Shown piece after piece: positions 5,040 to 7,542 of a stretch of 7,542 nt of DNA; the stretch's first letter is position 1; each line of letters starts with the position of its first letter. Under the pieces are notes generated by a model that searched no databases, had not been told where the DNA came from, and saw nothing but the letters and a program-made list of their open reading frames with translations. The position numbers and the translations under genes are program-made. This DNA comes from Actinoplanes liguriensis (GTDB taxonomy: Bacteria; Actinomycetota; Actinomycetes; Mycobacteriales; Micromonosporaceae): assembly GCA_000715855.1 (NCBI GenBank), contig KL571324.1, positions 26,434-33,975 of the forward strand, written 5' to 3'.

Positions 5040-5930
5040 ATGGACAGGGGGCAGTTCACCGTCGGCGACGGCTGGGCCAGATACCGGGGGCCGGCCGTGG
5101 AAGGTTCGTTCCACCGGCACGCCGCCTTCCAGATCGTCGTCACCCCACCCGAGGTCACGCCCACCGGCCAGGCCCAGGACCAGCACGAATCATCCGCCAT
5201 CCTGCGCACCACCGCCGAGATAGCCGGCGACGGAGAAGCAGCGAGCTCCGTCCGCCCCGCCGACTCCGGCGACATCCGGGCAGCCCGTCCCGGCACGCCC
5301 GTCGTTCCGTGCGCCCGGTACTCGCACGGCGGCGTCGCCATGATCGACGAATCGGGAGCCGAGCACCGCGGGACCGCGCTCGTCGTGCCGCCGATGGTGC
5401 GGCACCGCCTGGTTCCCGCCCCGGATGTGCTGACCTTCTACATCGAACCGCACTCCGCGCTCGCCGACGAACTCCGCGAACGCTTCCACGACGGCATCGT
5501 CGCGGCCCCCGCACTCCGCGATCTGCATGACATCGGCGAGGGTCGCTCCCACACGCTGGATCCAAGGCTGCAGCACGCGATGCGCCTCCTCCGGGAACGC
5601 AATCTCCCGATGCCCCGGCTCGCCGCCGAGGTCGGACTCTCCCCGCAGCGGCTCCGCGCCCTGGCCCGCAGCCAGATCGGCATGCCACTCCCCCGCTGGC
5701 GGGTATGGTCCGAACTCCGCCGAGCCGCCGAAGCCCTCCGAGCAGGCCAGTCCCCGTCCGAAGCCGCGATCACCGCCGGTTTCGCCGACCAGGCCCACCT
5801 GACTCGTCGCATGCGCGAGATGGTCGGCCTCACCCCAGCCGCGGTCCTCCCCGTCCTCCGTAATCACCTCCACCCGACACCGCAGGCCCAGACCTCCGGC
5901 GAGCAATGTAGATCGAGATCGACCCGGTAA
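5040..5930 (+). CDS. AraC-family transcriptional regulator with interrupted N-terminal cupin domain
   Basis: 296 residues. The C-terminal half is an AraC DNA-binding domain (about 174-275). The first HTH is around LPMPRLAAEVGLSPQRLRALAR (189-210). The second is around QSPSEAAITAGFADQAHLTRRMREMVGLTPAAVL (237-270), with the family's GFADQAHLTRRMRE signature. The N-terminal half is a small cupin: FHRHAAFQIVV (24-34) carries the metal- or ligand-binding type histidines, and RGTALVVPPMVRHRL (110-124) is the second strand pair. These are normally almost adjacent, but here about 60 residues of low-complexity, Ala/Pro/Thr-rich sequence (35-94) separate them. ATG 5040 fits MDRGQFTVGDGWARYRG; no Shine-Dalgarno site is seen. 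The last 20 or so residues are not family-like and overlap the convergent methyltransferase. Effector and targets are unknown. Confidence 0.9.
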   Translation: MDRGQFTVGDGWARYRGPAVEGSFHRHAAFQIVVTPPEVTPTGQAQDQHESSAILRTTAEIAGDGEAASSVRPADSGDIRAARPGTPVVPCARYSHGGVAMIDESGAEHRGTALVVPPMVRHRLVPAPDVLTFYIEPHSALADELRERFHDGIVAAPALRDLHDIGEGRSHTLDPRLQHAMRLLRERNLPMPRLAAEVGLSPQRLRALARSQIGMPLPRWRVWSELRRAAEALRAGQSPSEAAITAGFADQAHLTRRMREMVGLTPAAVLPVLRNHLHPTPQAQTSGEQCRSRSTR

Positions 5931-6531
5931 CCGTGGGGATGACGTCAGCTTCCCGGACATCCGTGAAACCGGCTGCCGCAATCATCTCCGGCAGGACCCC
6001 GTCGGCGTTCGGCTGAGTGTCCGCCTTCCCGTCCGCGAACTGCACCGTCCGGAACGCCAACCGCATCAACGCGCTCCGCTGCAGCCCGTAGTCGGTGATC
6101 ACCAGCCGGCCCCCGGGCCGCAGCACCCCGGCCATCGACGCGAGCACCGCCCGCTTCACCGGCACGGGGCACTGGTGGAGCACAAGACTGGACACCACGG
6201 TGTCGGCCGTACCCCCACCCAGCAGCTCACCCAACGCATCACCCCGGCCCACGACCCACCGCACGGCCTGTGTCTTCCGCCCGGCGATCGCCAGCACCTC
6301 AGGATCCGGGTCCACACCGACGATCCGCGCTTCCGACTCGGTCCTGGCCAGCATCAACGCCAGCGAACCGGTACCGCAGCCCACATCGACGATCACGTCC
6401 CCGGCCCGCGGCGCCACGTGCCCCACCGTCAGCGCCCGCCACACCTTCTCGCGGGTCACCGCAACCACCGCGTCGTAGAACCGCGTCGGCGCAAACCGCC
6501 CGAGCGCCGGCGTAAAAGCATGCTCACTCAT
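5830..6531 (-). CDS. Class I SAM-dependent methyltransferase
   Basis: Transfers a methyl group from S-adenosylmethionine to an unidentified acceptor. Motif I is VIVDVGCGTGSLAL (47-60). The acidic residue ending strand beta-2 is Asp74 in VGVDPDPEVL. Motif II-like ADTVVSSLVLHQCP is at 109-122, and post-II LRPGGRLVITDYG at 137-149. The region after it (MRLAFRTVQFADGKADTQPNADGVLPEMIAAAGF, 156-189) resembles small-molecule methyltransferases of the UbiE/arsenite type, but no cysteine set for arsenic is seen. The last 20 residues are Gly/Arg-rich beyond the expected end near IYIARR and overlap the AraC-type gene in antisense. ATG 6531 (MSEHAF) is taken as start; an in-frame GTG at 6537 is possible, and neither has a strong Shine-Dalgarno site. 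A 302-bp repeat-filled gap separates it from the response regulator upstream. Confidence 0.88.
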   Translation of the reverse strand: MSEHAFTPALGRFAPTRFYDAVVAVTREKVWRALTVGHVAPRAGDVIVDVGCGTGSLALMLARTESEARIVGVDPDPEVLAIAGRKTQAVRWVVGRGDALGELLGGGTADTVVSSLVLHQCPVPVKRAVLASMAGVLRPGGRLVITDYGLQRSALMRLAFRTVQFADGKADTQPNADGVLPEMIAAAGFTDVREADVIPTVTGSISIYIARRRSGPAVSGGGDYGGRGGPRLG

Positions 6532-6540
6532 GCCCACATG

Positions 6541-6785
6541 CTCAGCCCGTTACCGCCGCCCAGTCTTGAACCAATCGCTCACCTCCCCGCCCAGCCCCAC
6601 AGACCTGGGCCAATCGCTCGCCTCCGTGCCCCACCGCTCAGACCGAACCAAACGCTCGCTTCCCGCCCGGCCCCTCGGCCTTGGGACGATCGCCGTCTCC
6701 GCCGCCCCGCCGCTCAACCCCGAACCAAACGCTCGCCTCTCCGCCCAGCCCCTCGGACCTGGGCCAATCGCTCGCCTCGCCATCG
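6541..6785. repeat. Degenerate tandem array of 38-39-bp units alternating in two subtypes
   Basis: This array fills most of the 302-bp gap between the response regulator and the methyltransferase. Unit starts are 6571, 6610, 6648, 6686, 6725 and 6764, usually beginning CCAA(T/A)CGCTCGCCT; a partial unit precedes them from 6541. Units at 6571, 6648 and 6725 end in (C/T)TGGG and carry a CCCAG or similar arm that can pair with it. Units at 6610 and 6686, and the partial first one, end in GAA. The true period is therefore about 77 bp, an A-B dimer. The first and third A units match at 34 of 39 positions. No gene is recognised here; an 89-codon open frame on the minus strand across the array has no family-like features. 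Confidence 0.85.
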
Positions 6786-6833
6786 TCCGGCCTGATGTCG
6801 CTGCGAAGTCCGCGCTCACCGGGCCTCTGCTGG

Positions 6834-7496
6834 TCAGGAGTTCACGGCGACCAACCCCGTCTCGTAGGCGACGATCACCAACTGCGCGCGATCGCGAGCG
6901 GGAAGCTTCGCCAGGATCCGTCCGACGTGGGTCTTCACCGTCGCCAAGCTCAGCGCCAGGTGATCGGCGATCTCGAGATTCGACAGACCGAGGCCGACGA
7001 GTCTGAGCACTTCCCGCTCGCGCTCGGTGACGCCGTCCAGCGAACCGGGGATCGGCTTCCGCGGTTTCGGCTGCCGGCTGAACTCCGAGACCAGCTTCCG
7101 CGTCACCTTCGGCGACAGCAATGCGTCCCCGGAAGCGATCACCCGGATCGCGTTGAGCAGCTCGGCCGCCGGACTGTCCTTCAGGAGGAAACCGCTGGCG
7201 CCGGCCCGCAGCGCTCCATACACATACTCGTCGTGATCGAACGTCGTCAGGATCAGCACCCGGACGTCGGCGAGATCAGGATCCCCGCAGATCAGGCGGG
7301 TGGCCTCGATCCCGTCCAGCTCCGGCATCCGGACGTCCATGAGCACCACGTCCGGCCGCAGCTCGCCCGCCAGCCGAACCGCCTCGACGCCGGTCGACGC
7401 CTCCCCCACCGCCGTGCATCCCGCACTGGAGTTGACCAGCAGCTTGAAGCTGTCGCGCACCAGCTCCACGTCTTCGACGATCAGCACCCGGATCAC
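6834..7496 (-). CDS. NarL/FixJ-family two-component response regulator
   Basis: 220 residues. The receiver domain (about 3-118) has the acidic pocket Glu8-Asp9, the phosphoacceptor Asp54 (VVLMDVRMPELDG), Thr84 (LILTTFD) and Lys106 (GFLLKDSP), so it should be phosphorylatable. A linker follows, then a LuxR-type HTH (about 156-219, VTEREREVLRLVGLGLSNLEIADHL, then ATVKTHVGRILAKL). The GTG start at 7496 has an excellent GGAGG site six bases upstream and overlaps a TGA (GTGA) that probably ends a histidine kinase gene. This is the usual translationally coupled layout of such pairs. The kinase itself is lost at the contig end, so the signal is unknown. Closest in character to DesR/LiaR-like regulators; targets cannot be read. 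Confidence 0.96.
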   Translation of the reverse strand: MIRVLIVEDVELVRDSFKLLVNSSAGCTAVGEASTGVEAVRLAGELRPDVVLMDVRMPELDGIEATRLICGDPDLADVRVLILTTFDHDEYVYGALRAGASGFLLKDSPAAELLNAIRVIASGDALLSPKVTRKLVSEFSRQPKPRKPIPGSLDGVTEREREVLRLVGLGLSNLEIADHLALSLATVKTHVGRILAKLPARDRAQLVIVAYETGLVAVNS

Positions 7497-7520
7497 CGGT
7501 CACCTCCGGTAGCCGCGGCG
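7493..7520 (-). CDS. Probable last codons of a sensor histidine kinase (partial)
   Basis: Reading from the contig end, the frame GCC GCG GCT ACC GGA GGT GAC CGG TGA ends inside the GTG start of the response regulator (GTGA overlap). This arrangement is typical for NarL-type kinase/regulator pairs, and the response regulator needs a partner. Only eight sense codons are present, so the identity rests on context alone. A second frame ending at TGA 7500-7502 is also open. Confidence 0.4.
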
Positions 7521-7521
7521 C

Positions 7522-7540
7522 CTGTCTCTTATACACATCT
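7522..7540. other. Complete Tn5/Nextera mosaic-end adapter at the contig end
   Basis: CTGTCTCTTATACACATCT is the full 19-base mosaic end used in tagmentation libraries, followed by two further bases at the window edge. It is not genomic. Its presence creates the spurious peptide start MYKRQ in the reverse frame, a known contaminant signature in sequence databases. Confidence 0.97.
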
Positions 7541-7542
7541 CT

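Noticed and set aside
6541..6785. CRISPR array
   Set aside because: Adjacent units are all related to each other along their full length. There are no unique spacers of constant length and no cas genes nearby.
6550..6819. 89-codon minus-strand gene across the tandem array
   Set aside because: Unit lengths of 38 and 39 shift the repeated peptide between frames, so the array does not conserve a reading frame, and no start signal or family motif is seen.
7276..7536. Open frame beginning MYKRQ at the right end
   Set aside because: Its first codons are translated adapter; the rest is out-of-frame shadow of the response regulator.

Overview
The window is high-GC DNA with strong G/C preference at third codon positions. 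It carries an ECF41-type sigma factor, a deazaflavin(F420)-type nitroreductase-family protein, a NarL-type response regulator and several genes without a clear Shine-Dalgarno site. This points to an actinomycete, most plausibly in or near Nocardiaceae; the genus cannot be fixed from sequence reading alone. The right edge ends in a Tn5/Nextera transposon-adapter sequence, so that edge is a contig end and not a biological boundary.

Left part (1-2029, minus strand): an aspartate/aromatic-type aminotransferase (aspC-like) is followed by a 240-bp intergenic region with a strong hairpin and a 19-bp imperfect inverted repeat. Next comes an ECF41 (SigJ-like) sigma factor with a fused SnoaL-like domain, and then an animal-type haem peroxidase gene that runs off the left edge. 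A TGTCACA element lies in the 45-bp gap just before the peroxidase. This is the -35 motif known for ECF41 promoters, so sigma factor and peroxidase look like a regulator-target pair. The aminotransferase reading frame is broken by 13 bases of Tn5 mosaic end. This is almost certainly a library or assembly artefact that replaced about a dozen codons, not a real pseudogene.

Middle part (3186-4854): divergent from the aminotransferase is a LuxR-type regulator. Its N-terminal alpha/beta-hydrolase-like domain has lost all recognisable catalytic-triad residues, and its interdomain linker is a three-copy 33-bp minisatellite. A small DDN-type (F420-binding) protein follows on the same strand.

Right part (5040-7542): an AraC-type regulator has a roughly 60-residue stretch inserted in its cupin domain. 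It converges on, and overlaps by about 100 bp, a SAM-dependent methyltransferase on the minus strand. Upstream of the methyltransferase is a degenerate tandem array of about 39-bp units that alternate in two subtypes. Beyond it is a complete NarL/FixJ response regulator, whose start overlaps the probable last codons of a histidine kinase lost at the contig end.

Overall the window is mostly transcriptional regulators (ECF sigma, LuxR, AraC, NarL) next to small redox and methyltransferase genes. The strongest candidate for an undescribed system is the ECF41 sigma / haem peroxidase unit. The strongest unexplained DNA structure is the two-subtype tandem array at 6541-6785.
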